A DNA stretch of 18,911 nucleotides from Clostridiales bacterium (GTDB lineage: Bacteria > Bacillota_A > Clostridia > Saccharofermentanales > Saccharofermentanaceae): positions 1-18,911 of the forward strand of contig JAILHZ010000136.1 of assembly GCA_024695545.1 (NCBI GenBank), in the 5' to 3' direction. Below, piece after piece: positions 6,220-14,559 of this stretch (position 1 is its first letter; each line of letters starts with the position of its first letter). A model generated the notes under the pieces. It made no database searches, was not told the origin of the DNA, and was given only the letters and a program-made list of their open reading frames with translations. The translations under genes were made by a program, and so were the position numbers.

Positions 6220-7683
6220 GTGGAAGACCTGATCACTTTGGTCGAAAAGTATATTGAGAAACACCGACTGCTGCCGGCTCCGCTGCTGCTTGTCGGTGTA
6301 TCCGGAGGCGCCGATTCGATGGCGCTTCTGTTCGTTTTAAAGGATATCTGCGACCGTAAATACCCGGATATGCCGATCCTATGCGCACATGTGAACCACG
6401 GGATCCGGGAAGAAGCCGATGCCGATCAGAAAACTGTTTCAGATTTCTGTGACGAACTCGGCATCGCTTTTTTGCCTAAACATGTGGATATTCCCGCGAT
6501 GGCGGAAAAGCAGGGCATCAGTCTGGAAACGGCCGGAAGGATCGCAAGGTACGAGTTCTTCCGCAGTTTTACGGGAGATGACGGAGTCATCGCGGTAGCC
6601 CACCACATGGAGGACCAGGCGGAAAGTATCGCTATGCATATCTTCCGCGGCTGCGGGATGGAAGGACTTTGCGGGATCCGTCCGAAAAATGGTAATGTGA
6701 TCCATCCGTTCCTGGGACTGCATAAGAAAGACATCCTGGAATTCGTCAAATCGAGAGGCATTCCTTTCTGTAACGATGTTACAAACGCTGATATCACTTA
6801 CGATCGGAACTTCCTGAGAAATGAGATCTTCCCGCGTATCGTGACCGGTCTTGACCGGGATCCGGTGGCTGCGCTGACCGGCCTTTCCGAAAGGATCACC
6901 GAGGAAAACGACTATTTGGACGAACTCGCAGCACAGAAACTGGGAGATACGGAAGACCTCGACCGCGAGGAATTTCTTGCCCTGCCGAAAGTCTTGAAAA
7001 GACGAGTGCTCAAACTTCTGGCGATCCGCACATTCGGTGATGTGGTCGATCTGGAAGCATGCCACTGGGATGCAGTTTCAGCCCTGGCGGAAAAGTCTTT
7101 CGGATCCGCATACGTCGATCTTCCGGGAGACCGGGCAGCGGCAAGGGAGGCGGGAAAGATCCGCTTTCTTTCAGGGGAAAGTGCTTTTGACGGGGGAAAA
7201 TCGGGATTTGTTGAAGGCGCAGGCCTGATCATTCCTGAAGATCTGGAAGGGGAGGTACTACCGCTCCGGGATCTGCCTTTAGGAGAAATAGTTAATTTTT
7301 CCCAAAGTTTTGTGTCAATGAGACTCCGCTCCGTTGAGAATGAGGGGCATATAGTATATAATAATTTGACTTGGTTTTTCCCTTCCTCGGTGCTGGGGGA
7401 CACGGTCATCCGGACCAGAAGACAGGGAGATACCATACTCCGGGCCGGGAATACCTGCCATAAGGAATTGCGCCGATTCATGAATGAGGTACATATTCCG
7501 CCGAGGTTCCGGGACCGGATGCTTCTTGTGGCAAAGGGGCAGGAGATCCTGTGGCTACCGGGATTTGCGCACTCCGTAGGCTTTACGGATGCGGAATCTG
7601 AAGGGAAATACAGGGCTATGATATTGGAAAACAAAAGTGAGGAAGATCTCTTCGCTTTAGAGTTTTTCGGGGAGCAGGCGTGA
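6220..7683 (+). CDS. tilS: tRNA(Ile)-lysidine synthetase
   Basis: 487 residues, starting at GTG 6220, four bases after the dnaB stop, with GGAG at 6207-6210 inside dnaB, so translation is probably coupled. The PP-loop SGGADS (28-33) binds ATP; CAHVNHGIREEADAD and the AHHMEDQAES stretch follow in the N-terminal catalytic domain. The C-terminal part carries RTRRQGDTI and the HIPPRFRDRMLLVA substrate-binding region. TilS attaches lysine to C34 of the CAU-anticodon tRNA-Ile, changing its reading from AUG to AUA, and is essential. The order tilS-hpt-ftsH is conserved in Firmicutes. An AT-rich patch at about 7284-7380 contains a promoter-like sequence. Confidence 0.96.
   Translation: MEDLITLVEKYIEKHRLLPAPLLLVGVSGGADSMALLFVLKDICDRKYPDMPILCAHVNHGIREEADADQKTVSDFCDELGIAFLPKHVDIPAMAEKQGISLETAGRIARYEFFRSFTGDDGVIAVAHHMEDQAESIAMHIFRGCGMEGLCGIRPKNGNVIHPFLGLHKKDILEFVKSRGIPFCNDVTNADITYDRNFLRNEIFPRIVTGLDRDPVAALTGLSERITEENDYLDELAAQKLGDTEDLDREEFLALPKVLKRRVLKLLAIRTFGDVVDLEACHWDAVSALAEKSFGSAYVDLPGDRAAAREAGKIRFLSGESAFDGGKSGFVEGAGLIIPEDLEGEVLPLRDLPLGEIVNFSQSFVSMRLRSVENEGHIVYNNLTWFFPSSVLGDTVIRTRRQGDTILRAGNTCHKELRRFMNEVHIPPRFRDRMLLVAKGQEILWLPGFAHSVGFTDAESEGKYRAMILENKSEEDLFALEFFGEQA
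7180..7188 (+). repeat. Copy 3 of dispersed word AGTGCTTTT
   Basis: Exact copy followed by G, inside tilS (Ser-Ala-Phe frame). Confidence 0.6.
7334..7362 (+). promoter_or_regulatory. Candidate internal promoter in tilS for hpt-ftsH
   Basis: TTGAGA (7334-7339), exactly 17 bases, TATAAT (7357-7362), in a locally AT-rich stretch of an otherwise GC-balanced gene. It lies about 340 bases before hpt and could uncouple hpt-ftsH from the upstream block. Confidence 0.45.
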
Positions 7684-7701
7684 AAGAAAGGAGATCAGGT
7701 A

Positions 7702-8238
7702 ATGGAACGGATTTCAGATGTAATCATCAGTCGTGAAGAAATTGCGGAAGCAGTGGATCGCATGGCGCGCCAGATCTCTGAAGATTACAAGGGAAAAGAT
7801 CTGATCGTGGTCGGTATCCTCAAAGGAGCAGCGGTTTTCCTCGCTGATCTGATCCGCAAGATCGACTGTCCCATGATCATGGACTTCATGCAGGTCTCCA
7901 GCTATTACAACGGTACCGTCTCGTCCGGGAACGTCAAGATCAAGAAAGATCTGGACTACGATATCTCGGGCAAGGACGTCCTGATAGTGGAAGATATCAT
8001 TGATTCCGGCGTTACCATGCAGTGCCTGAAGAGAGAGCTTTTCTCGAGAAATCCTAACAGCATCAGGGTCGTGGCGGCTTTTGACAAGCCTTCCCGCCGT
8101 ACTGTGGATTTCAGAGCGGACTACATCGGCATCGAGGTGCCGGATGAGTTCATCGTCGGGTACGGTCTGGACTATGCGGGAAAATACAGAAATCTTCCGG
8201 ACGTATGTGTGCTTGAAGTTGACGGAGGTGACAAATGA
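7702..8238 (+). CDS. hpt: Hypoxanthine phosphoribosyltransferase
   Basis: 178 residues, the normal length. ATG follows AAAGGAGATCAG. Key elements are [13 protein letters not shown] (38-50, the pyrophosphate-contact loop), [11 protein letters not shown] (66-76, flexible active-site loop), the PRPP-binding motif [11 protein letters not shown] (96-106), and DKPSRR and [13 protein letters not shown] near the end, which contact the purine. The enzyme makes IMP or GMP from hypoxanthine or guanine and PRPP in purine salvage. Its stop overlaps the ftsH start (ATGA at 8235-8238), showing translational coupling. In Bacillus, HprT also takes part with TilS in activating ftsH transcription, so the conserved neighbourhood may be functional. 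Confidence 0.96.
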   Translation: MERISDVIISREEIAEAVDRMARQISEDYKGKDLIVVGILKGAAVFLADLIRKIDCPMIMDFMQVSSYYNGTVSSGNVKIKKDLDYDISGKDVLIVEDIIDSGVTMQCLKRELFSRNPNSIRVVAAFDKPSRRTVDFRADYIGIEVPDEFIVGYGLDYAGKYRNLPDVCVLEVDGGDK

Positions 8239-10274
8239 GTCAAACAGAAAAAAGACCAAAACGGTCATTTAGCGGACTGCCGTTCTATCTCGTATTGATC
8301 GTGATCCTGATCGTGGCGTCCTACTTCTTCCTGAACGGTGATTCGGGAAAGAGTACTTCCCTTTCGGAAGCGCTGAATATCATCCAGAGCAAGGATACTG
8401 TTGCGGAAGACGTTGTCCTCAACGGCAATACGCTTTCGTTCAAGTATATGGATGCAGAGACCGGCAAGAAGAAGGAAGTCAGTAAGAAAGTTCCGTATGA
8501 TTCGCAGGATCATGTACTGCAGATCCTCATGGATGCGGAGAAGGACGGCGCGATCGAATCTTTCGAGTATAAGCAGCCGACTGATGTATCGGCCATTATG
8601 TCCGGTATCATGATCGTACTGATGATCGCCGCGATGATTTTTATCGTCTGGATCAATTTCTCCAGAAACCAGGGCGAAGGCAGATCCGCCATGAACTTCG
8701 GACGAAGCAAGGCGAAGCTCCATGACCCGTCCAAGAACAAGGTCAACTTCGCAGATGTTGCCGGTGCCGATGAAGAAAAAGAAGAACTTGCGGAAGTTGT
8801 TGACTTCCTGAAGAATCCGAAGAAGTATTCCGCACTTGGTGCGAAGATCCCGAAGGGTATCCTCCTTCACGGTGCCCCGGGTACAGGTAAGACATTGCTG
8901 GCCAAGGCTGTAGCCGGTGAAGCGGGTGTTCCGTTCTTCAGCATTTCCGGTTCCGACTTCGTAGAGATGTTCGTCGGTGTCGGTGCCAGCCGTGTTAGAG
9001 ACCTCTTCGACAGTGCCAAGAAGAATTCTCCGTGTATCGTATTCATCGATGAGATCGATGCTGTCGGCCGTCACCGTGGTGCCGGAATGGGCGGCGGTCA
9101 CGATGAACGTGAGCAGACCCTTAACCAGTTGCTCGTTGAGATGGACGGTTTCGGTCCGAACGAGGGCGTTATCGTAATTGCAGCGACCAACCGTGTCGAT
9201 ATCCTTGACCCGGCACTTCTCCGTCCGGGACGTTTTGACCGCCGTGTATCGGTAGCCCGTCCTGACATCAAGGGCCGTGCAGATATCCTGAAAGTACATG
9301 CGAAGAACAAGCCGTTCGAGGACGATGTCGATCTTAAGGAAATCGCTAAGATCACTCCCGGTTACACAGGTGCCGATCTTGCTAACCTTCTGAACGAAGC
9401 AGCTCTCCTCGCAGCAAGAAGAAATGCGAAGAAGATCAGCAAGGCGGATGTTTCCGAGGCTGTATTCAAGGTAATGGTCGGTCCTGAGAAGAAGAGCCGT
9501 GTCATCACCGACAAGGAGAAGCGCCTGACCGCTTTCCACGAAGCAGGACATGCGATCGTACTTCGTACTGTATCCGAGACAGAGCACGTCGAGCGTGTTT
9601 CCATCATCCCTGCAGGCGGTGCCGGCGGTTATACCGCGCACAAGCCGGATGAGGATATCTACTACACCACAAAGAAGCAGTTGATCGATTCGATCATGAT
9701 CTCCCTCGGCGGACGTGCCGCAGAACAGATCATCCTCGGCGAGATCAGCACAGGTGCTTCTTCCGACCTGCAGCACTGCAACGGCATTGCACGTGAGATG
9801 ATCACCCGCTACGGTATGTCCGAGAAGTTCCCGAACGTGATCTTCGACGATGACGATGAAGTATTCATCGGTAAGAGTTACGGTCACACACGTGTTTACA
9901 GTGAGCAGTCCGCGGCTGCGATCGACGAAGAAATCGCACGCATCATTGACAAGGCTTATAACGATGTGCTTGATCTTCTTAATGAGAAGATGGTTATCCT
10001 CAATGCAGTGGCTAACCGACTCCTCGAGAAAGAGAAGATCGAAGGACCTGAGTTCGAACAGATCTATGTCAGCGGCGGTGTGATCCCTGCTTCTGAAGAG
10101 ACTCCTGCTGAGGAAGAAAAAACTTCTGTAAGTGAAGAAGAGAATGCTTCCGAGAATGCAGCTCAGACCACGGAAGAAAAGATCGAAGAGACATCGGAGA
10201 TCGAGAAAGCCGTAGAGGAGCTTGAGAAGAGAGCAGAGACTTCCGAAACAGAGGAGAAGAAAGACGATCAGTAA
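8235..10274 (+). CDS. ftsH: ATP-dependent zinc metalloprotease FtsH
   Basis: 679 residues. Two membrane helices (about 15-34 and 118-141) enclose an extracytoplasmic segment of about 80 residues. The AAA+ domain has Walker A GAPGTGKT (213-220), Walker [12 protein letters not shown] (269-279), and the second region of homology [20 protein letters not shown]. The zinc protease site is HEAGH (435-439) with Asp511 in SSDLQHC as the likely third ligand. A coiled, very Glu-rich tail of about 60 residues (620-679) is longer than in Bacillus. FtsH is a membrane hexamer that extracts and degrades membrane and regulatory proteins. It ends the operon at a strong terminator. Confidence 0.98.
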   Translation: MSQTEKRPKRSFSGLPFYLVLIVILIVASYFFLNGDSGKSTSLSEALNIIQSKDTVAEDVVLNGNTLSFKYMDAETGKKKEVSKKVPYDSQDHVLQILMDAEKDGAIESFEYKQPTDVSAIMSGIMIVLMIAAMIFIVWINFSRNQGEGRSAMNFGRSKAKLHDPSKNKVNFADVAGADEEKEELAEVVDFLKNPKKYSALGAKIPKGILLHGAPGTGKTLLAKAVAGEAGVPFFSISGSDFVEMFVGVGASRVRDLFDSAKKNSPCIVFIDEIDAVGRHRGAGMGGGHDEREQTLNQLLVEMDGFGPNEGVIVIAATNRVDILDPALLRPGRFDRRVSVARPDIKGRADILKVHAKNKPFEDDVDLKEIAKITPGYTGADLANLLNEAALLAARRNAKKISKADVSEAVFKVMVGPEKKSRVITDKEKRLTAFHEAGHAIVLRTVSETEHVERVSIIPAGGAGGYTAHKPDEDIYYTTKKQLIDSIMISLGGRAAEQIILGEISTGASSDLQHCNGIAREMITRYGMSEKFPNVIFDDDDEVFIGKSYGHTRVYSEQSAAAIDEEIARIIDKAYNDVLDLLNEKMVILNAVANRLLEKEKIEGPEFEQIYVSGGVIPASEETPAEEEKTSVSEEENASENAAQTTEEKIEETSEIEKAVEELEKRAETSETEEKKDDQ

Positions 10275-10304
10275 TCTGATCAGTTAATTGAATCGAAAAT
10301 GAAG

Positions 10305-10338
10305 GAGCTTGTCTCATCAGTGAGGCAAGCTCTTTTTT
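10305..10338 (+). terminator. Rho-independent terminator after ftsH
   Basis: GAGCTTGTCTCA (10305-10316) pairs with TGAGGCAAGCTC (10321-10332), 12 pairs with one G-T, four-base loop, then six T. Confidence 0.93.
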
Positions 10339-10365
10339 GCTGTGAAAACAGGCGGGAGGGGACCA

Positions 10366-10405
10366 ATTGATATAAGAATGAGATTTCGCATAGTTTTATA
10401 TCAAT
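10366..10405. repeat. Perfect 10-bp inverted repeat in the ftsH/lipoprotein gap
   Basis: ATTGATATAA (10366-10375) and TTATATCAAT (10396-10405) are separated by 20 bases. It lies between the ends of two convergent transcription units, each with its own terminator, so its role is unclear. Confidence 0.5.
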
Positions 10406-10431
10406 CTGCTGATTGGATGCTGATTAGCGGC

Positions 10432-10474
10432 CAAAATGAATAAACCCGGATGGAAGATGCCTCCCATCCGGGTT
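10432..10474 (-). terminator. Terminator of the lipoprotein pair
   Basis: AACCCGGATGG (10443-10453) and CCATCCGGGTT (10464-10474) form 11 perfect pairs. On the minus strand the hairpin is followed by a moderately T-rich TATTCATTTT. Confidence 0.75.
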
Positions 10475-10511
10475 AACAATTTGTATTTGTCTTCAACCTG
10501 ATACGCGAGGA

Positions 10512-12245
10512 TCAGCCTGCGTATCTCAGTCCGTAGAATGCTTCGTTCTGATCCTGGGCTCCGATTACGAGATGGTTCCCTTCATTAGAAGCGAAGAGCT
10601 CGACTTCGGTGTTCTTTGTTTCGTCTTCGCCGAGGACCATCAGGCGGATGCGCTTTCCTTCGAGATCCAGACCTGTGCAGTAGCAGGCGGAACCGGCCTT
10701 GATCGTGTATGTGCCGATCTGGTGGCCTTCCTTATCGATCTCGTTGCAGGAGATGTCTACCTTGGCAAATCCGATACCGAACTTGGATCCGAATGCATCT
10801 ACAACGATCGGAAGTCCGCCGTGACTGATCACGGAGCAATTGTAGGAAACCATTCCCGTGCCGAAGAGGTCGGTAAGATGTGAAACCTTGAAGTTGTCCG
10901 GGTCGTAGCAGGATTCATTTCCGAGGTTGCCGATGAAGTAGTTTACATAGGTAAAAGCACTGCCGTTGAAGTTGAATACATAGACGTAAGAATCAGCTTC
11001 CTCCGGGCTGAGCTCGATATATGCATAGAAGCCGGAATCGGTCTTCATGAGTTTCATGCCTACAAAGTACAGACCGCCGTCAACCTCACCGATATCGCCT
11101 GACGGAACTGGAGTCTTGGATGTGCCGTCCAGAACGAGGTTCATATTGATGATGTTGCCATATTCATCTTTTTCGAATTCCGGATAGATCTCTTCCAGCT
11201 TTCCGTCGCCGTTGAGATCCCATGTGATACGGCTGTAGTTGTCACTGGAGAGTGTGTAGTATTTCGGTGTAGCACCGAAGTAGGAAAGATCCAGATAATC
11301 ACCGCAGTACATGGCTGGGATCTTAATGATATCAGCATAGTAACTGTTTGTTTCGGCGCTGACCAGATAGATCGCGTCATAACCGAGAAGGAATTCTACA
11401 TCTGCATTCTCGTTTTTAAGCAGTTCTGCGATCTTCTTTGCACTGTCACCAGTATAATCGTATGCATCGGAATTTGTGACGTACTCGACGATGAAATCCG
11501 CAAATCCGGCTCTGTTAGTTACAACGTCATTGATGTTCAGCGGGCATCCGTCAGAGGAACGGTAGTTGAATGTCTTGATCGAGCCGTTATCAACAGCAGA
11601 ATCGGTATAGTTCTGTGTCATGTAGTAGCTCAGGTATTTAGAGTCGGCACGGAAAATGTGAGTGCGGCTTTCCATGAAATAGTCTTTAGTAAGAGTACCG
11701 CTTTCACTGTTCTTGATAAAGATCGGACGCTGTGTGTCGAATGCGTCGTTGTAAGAAGAATCCAGAGATTCTCCGTTGCCCTGTACACTGTTCCAGAGCT
11801 GCTCGTAACCCTCAATGGTATTTGGGAAGAAGTCGAACTTATCGACGGACTTGTAGATGCAGTGTGCCGGGGCACTCTGATCCTGAGAATCGCCCGTAAT
11901 GGCAACTCTTGGCTCGGAGATCATAAAGAACTGCAGATTCTCCGCATCGCCCTCAGTGATCTTAAAGTCAGAAGAGACGGAATAATCCTTTGGTCTCTTG
12001 GGAGCGGTAAGATCTCTGACAGAAGGACCTTTGGTCTCAGAAGATTCTTCCGTTTCGGAAGAAGTTGCCGAAGTTTCTGATTCGGTCTCGGACTCAGACT
12101 CGGATTCAGATGAAGCTTCTGTTTCGGAAACTTCTGTTGTCGAAGACTCTGTCTCCTCCGTAGTGGTTTCCTTACTCTTTTCCTTACATCCGGCGATCGC
12201 CGTGATCATGGAAAGAGTGAGAAGAATGGCAATCATTTTTTTCAT
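10512..12245 (-). CDS. Lipoprotein A, remote RsiV/DUF3298-like, unknown function
   Basis: 577 residues with perfect AGGAGG before the ATG at 12245. Residues 1-20 are a lipoprotein signal peptide ending AIAGC (Cys20). A Ser/Glu/Thr spacer (about 21-75) includes SESESESETESETS. The folded part has FNYRSSDGCP (226-235), then INDVV, then FLLGYDAIYLV with YYADIIKIPAMY (about 285-313), SYFGATPKYYT, and an Asp-rich WDLNGDGKLEEI loop (342-353) that resembles a calcium-binding repeat. MKTDSGFYAYI and a final GLRYAG follow. The FxY-x-G-x-P-DVV to Y-x-IP layout recalls the DUF3298 domain of RsiV and PdaC, but without a recognisable GGAH motif. It is a paralogue of the gene directly upstream, 64 bases away. 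Function unknown; probably surface exposed. Confidence 0.8.
   Translation of the reverse strand: MKKMIAILLTLSMITAIAGCKEKSKETTTEETESSTTEVSETEASSESESESETESETSATSSETEESSETKGPSVRDLTAPKRPKDYSVSSDFKITEGDAENLQFFMISEPRVAITGDSQDQSAPAHCIYKSVDKFDFFPNTIEGYEQLWNSVQGNGESLDSSYNDAFDTQRPIFIKNSESGTLTKDYFMESRTHIFRADSKYLSYYMTQNYTDSAVDNGSIKTFNYRSSDGCPLNINDVVTNRAGFADFIVEYVTNSDAYDYTGDSAKKIAELLKNENADVEFLLGYDAIYLVSAETNSYYADIIKIPAMYCGDYLDLSYFGATPKYYTLSSDNYSRITWDLNGDGKLEEIYPEFEKDEYGNIINMNLVLDGTSKTPVPSGDIGEVDGGLYFVGMKLMKTDSGFYAYIELSPEEADSYVYVFNFNGSAFTYVNYFIGNLGNESCYDPDNFKVSHLTDLFGTGMVSYNCSVISHGGLPIVVDAFGSKFGIGFAKVDISCNEIDKEGHQIGTYTIKAGSACYCTGLDLEGKRIRLMVLGEDETKNTEVELFASNEGNHLVIGAQDQNEAFYGLRYAG
10953..10961 (-). repeat. 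Copy 4 of dispersed word AGTGCTTTT
   Basis: Minus-strand copy followed by A, inside lipoprotein A (Ser-Ala-Phe frame on the coding strand). Confidence 0.6.
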
Positions 12246-12309
12246 AAAAGTTCCTCCTTTTGATACTTCTATTTACTTGCCTGTCTGTATATTATCACGT
12301 GTTACTTAA

Positions 12310-13965
12310 TTACCCCCAGAACATGATGGAGTAGAATACATCCTCAAGGTCCTTGCCGTTTACGGTCAGGTTATAACCGGCATCTTTTTCGAATGCAATT
12401 TCAGCGTAGAATGTGTCATTCGGATTTCCGTTTTCAACGGCAACGATCAGACGATGGGTCTGGATATTGTATAGGTACGCACGGACAAAAGAACCTGCCT
12501 TGATGGTTGTGTCTTCCACCTTGGTGTAATCGATCTCACTGACCTTGGCGCAGGGGATATCGATCTTGGCGGTTACCGGTCCGCCGTCGGAAGTCCAAAG
12601 GTCATACTTGAACATTGGCAGGCCGTTGGTTCCGATTACGGAGAAGGCATTGGTATAGTACTTCGTGCCGAGGGTATCGCAGATGTCTCTCATCTCGAAG
12701 TCTTCCGGATTGACAAAGGTTCTGGAACACATGAAGTCCTCGAACTTTCCGACATAGGTGAGCCCACGTCTTTCGATTTTAAAGACATAGGTGTCTTCGA
12801 AAGAATCGATGGAAAGCATGCGGGCATAATAGTAGAAACCGGTATCTGTCTTCATGACCATCGACGGCAGCATACTGTGACCGGTGATCGTGATACCGGC
12901 GGTTTTGGAATTGAAATCTAACCCGTTGTAGCTGATGTCCAGAATAAACTCATCCGAACCGTAATCACCGGTTCCCTCGGAATAGGTAACCTCTGACTTG
13001 ATCGAATCCATATCTCCATCGAGGTTGACATCCCAGATGATTTCGTTGTTTGCATCGTCAAAGATGGTATAGTACTTCGGAGTCTTGCCGAAGTACTCCA
13101 TGTTGAAGATATCCTCATGACCGATGACCGGGATCTTATAAACTTCATAGTTGATCACGCCGTAGGAGGTCTTTAAGAAGTTGATGGCATCGTAGCTCAT
13201 CGTGAACACGAATGATCCGTCGGTAATGCTGTTCTCGATTCCTGTCAGCCAGGATTTGTATTCCGCATCTGCACCCGGGAGATTAAAGAGCATGTCAACA
13301 TAACCTGCCAGCGCGCTCTTGTCCAGCACGACATCGTCCAGTGTAATCGGACTGCCGTCCGAAGAAAGGTAGTTAAATGCGCGGAATTCGTTTTCCTTCT
13401 GATCGGCGAAGGAGGTTACCGCGAAAGAGAAGACCTGTGAGTCGGATCGGAAAAGTGCTGTTTTGAAATCGTATTCGTTGTTATCAACAGTTTTCCCATC
13501 CTTGGCATCTTTCAGAAAAGCATCGGCGGCGGTTTCGTACTTATCGCTTGTGGCGTTCATCAGTGCCGATGTGTCATTCGTGATGGCAGTCTGGAGTTTG
13601 TCGTATGGAGATCCGTCTTCAAAGAAGAGCTGGTCTATGGAAAGACGGAGATAGTTAGTCTGCTCATCTGCCGCACTGAAGGCGGAGGTGAAGTCCCAGT
13701 ACTCGATAGGATAATTCAGCCCGAGTGTCTCGAGAGAATGATCTACAGCGAACACGTTCTCAGGAGCAGTTGTCTCCGTTGTGGTGGGATCGGTATCTTC
13801 AGAAGAGGATTCAGAAGTTTCTGTTTCGGTATCGGAAGGATCTTCCGTTTCCTCTGTGGTGACCTTTGGCTTCTTCGTCTTCTTTGTTTCCTCTGTCGAC
13901 TTTGAACAGCCGGCCAGAGAAAGGATCACTGAACCGCATAAGAGAAAGGAAACAATTCGTTTCAT
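12310..13965 (-). CDS. Lipoprotein B, paralogue of lipoprotein A
   Basis: 551 residues from the ATG at 13965, eight bases after GAGGGG; a GTG three codons upstream touches that site and is less likely. Signal peptide ends SLAGC (Cys20). A Thr/Ser/Glu/Asp linker covers about 21-70. Shared with lipoprotein A in the same order are FNYLSSDGSP (197-206), LDDVV, FTMSYDAINFL, YEVYKIPV (273-280), EYFGKTPKYYT, WDVNLDGD (311-318), VMKTDTGFYYYAR, TTIKAGSF and a C-terminal aromatic-Gly end. Asp/Asn spacing in the WDVNLDGD loop would suit a bound calcium. The tandem copies imply duplication and divergence. Like A, it is remotely DUF3298-like; the assignment is inference. It is probably the first gene of a two-gene unit. 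Confidence 0.8.
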   Translation of the reverse strand: MKRIVSFLLCGSVILSLAGCSKSTEETKKTKKPKVTTEETEDPSDTETETSESSSEDTDPTTTETTAPENVFAVDHSLETLGLNYPIEYWDFTSAFSAADEQTNYLRLSIDQLFFEDGSPYDKLQTAITNDTSALMNATSDKYETAADAFLKDAKDGKTVDNNEYDFKTALFRSDSQVFSFAVTSFADQKENEFRAFNYLSSDGSPITLDDVVLDKSALAGYVDMLFNLPGADAEYKSWLTGIENSITDGSFVFTMSYDAINFLKTSYGVINYEVYKIPVIGHEDIFNMEYFGKTPKYYTIFDDANNEIIWDVNLDGDMDSIKSEVTYSEGTGDYGSDEFILDISYNGLDFNSKTAGITITGHSMLPSMVMKTDTGFYYYARMLSIDSFEDTYVFKIERRGLTYVGKFEDFMCSRTFVNPEDFEMRDICDTLGTKYYTNAFSVIGTNGLPMFKYDLWTSDGGPVTAKIDIPCAKVSEIDYTKVEDTTIKAGSFVRAYLYNIQTHRLIVAVENGNPNDTFYAEIAFEKDAGYNLTVNGKDLEDVFYSIMFWG

Positions 13966-14002
13966 AATATGCACCCCTCGTTTGTCATTTTTACTTTACA
14001 TA

Positions 14003-14008
14003 ATTATA
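14003..14008 (-). promoter_or_regulatory. -10 box of the lipoprotein B-A unit
   Basis: The minus strand reads TATAAT at 14008-14003, four bases past the T-run of the spoVG terminator. The -35 position is weak and falls within the terminator hairpin. Confidence 0.5.
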
Positions 14009-14011
14009 CAC

Positions 14012-14038
14012 AAAAAAAGACCGGATACTGATCCGGCC
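14012..14038 (-). terminator. Rho-independent terminator after spoVG
   Basis: On the minus strand GGCCGGAT, loop CAGT, ATCCGGTC, then seven T. Eight pairs including one G-T. Confidence 0.85.
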
Positions 14039-14047
14039 GTATTTGTT

Positions 14048-14057
14048 GAAAAGCACT
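14048..14057 (-). repeat. Copy 5 of dispersed word, 10-base form AGTGCTTTTC
   Basis: Minus-strand copy between the spoVG stop and its terminator hairpin. Confidence 0.6.
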
Positions 14058-14072
14058 AATTTTCGAGGTGTT

Positions 14073-14375
14073 TCAGTACTGTTCGCGTGTGGGGATGTCC
14101 GCCACCTGCTGTGACAGCTGGTCAATGGCTTCCTTATACTTGGCAAGGACCTGTGCGGAGATCTGATCGCGGAACTGGGAATTGATCGGGTGAACGATAT
14201 CCTTATACTCTCCCTCGGGAGTACGGCGGCTGGGCATCGCGATAAACAGCCCGTTGTTGCCCTCAACGACCTTAACATCATGGACAACAAACTGGTGATC
14301 GAAGGTGATGGAAACGATGGCCTTCATCTTGCTCTCTAAAGATAGTCTGCGAATGACAATGTCCGAAATTTCCAT
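14073..14375 (-). CDS. spoVG: SpoVG family nucleic-acid-binding regulator
   Basis: 100 residues from the ATG at 14375, six bases after AGGAGG (14386-14381). The frame continues seven codons upstream but that start has no ribosome binding site. [65 protein letters not shown] is nearly the textbook SpoVG core; the last 30 residues are variable. SpoVG binds DNA or RNA and affects sporulation division, capsule, virulence and cell-wall traits depending on species. It is divergent from murC here, whereas in Bacillus it lies by glmU, another cell-wall precursor gene. Its own terminator isolates it from lipoprotein B. Confidence 0.95.
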   Translation of the reverse strand: MEISDIVIRRLSLESKMKAIVSITFDHQFVVHDVKVVEGNNGLFIAMPSRRTPEGEYKDIVHPINSQFRDQISAQVLAKYKEAIDQLSQQVADIPTREQY

Positions 14376-14411
14376 GTCTGCCTCCTGATAATACACCCTA
14401 TATACCCGTTA

Positions 14412-14442
14412 TTTTGTAGGATATCACATTTTTGTAGGATAT
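14412..14442. repeat. Two 13-bp direct repeats between spoVG and murC
   Basis: TTTTGTAGGATAT occurs at 14412-14424 and again at 14430-14442, an 18-base period. Each contains GTAGGATAT, which fits the sigma-H -35 form RnAGGAwww. Twelve bases after the second copy lies GTCGAAA, one off the -10 form RnnGAAT. As read this would drive murC; the repeats could equally be regulator sites. Confidence 0.5.
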
Positions 14443-14467
14443 TCATCATATATTGTCGAAAAAAGGG

Positions 14468-14473
14468 TATAAT
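14468..14473 (+). promoter_or_regulatory. -10 box of the murC unit
   Basis: TATAAT without a clear -35 at the right distance. A start near 14480 would put the palindrome at 14482 at the very 5' end of the message. Confidence 0.5.
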
Positions 14474-14481
14474 AGGAAGGA

Positions 14482-14497
14482 AAATGCGTCCGCATTT
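14482..14497. repeat. Short palindrome in the murC leader
   Basis: AAATGCG and CGCATTT are inverted around TC. It lies just after the likely transcription start and could be an operator. Confidence 0.4.
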
Positions 14498-14559
14498 CAC
14501 CATGGTATCTTTATTTTTTAAGGAATTACCGAATAACCGGTTAATTGGAGAGAAATAGT

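Noticed and set aside
8265..9887. 540-codon open frame on the minus strand
   Set aside because: It lies entirely antisense to ftsH, whose protein is unmistakable; the translation has no family features and no ribosome binding site.
12288..12302. TATCACGTG near lipoprotein A as a second copy of the rpsF palindrome
   Set aside because: Only one arm is present; a shared half-site of this size is weak evidence.
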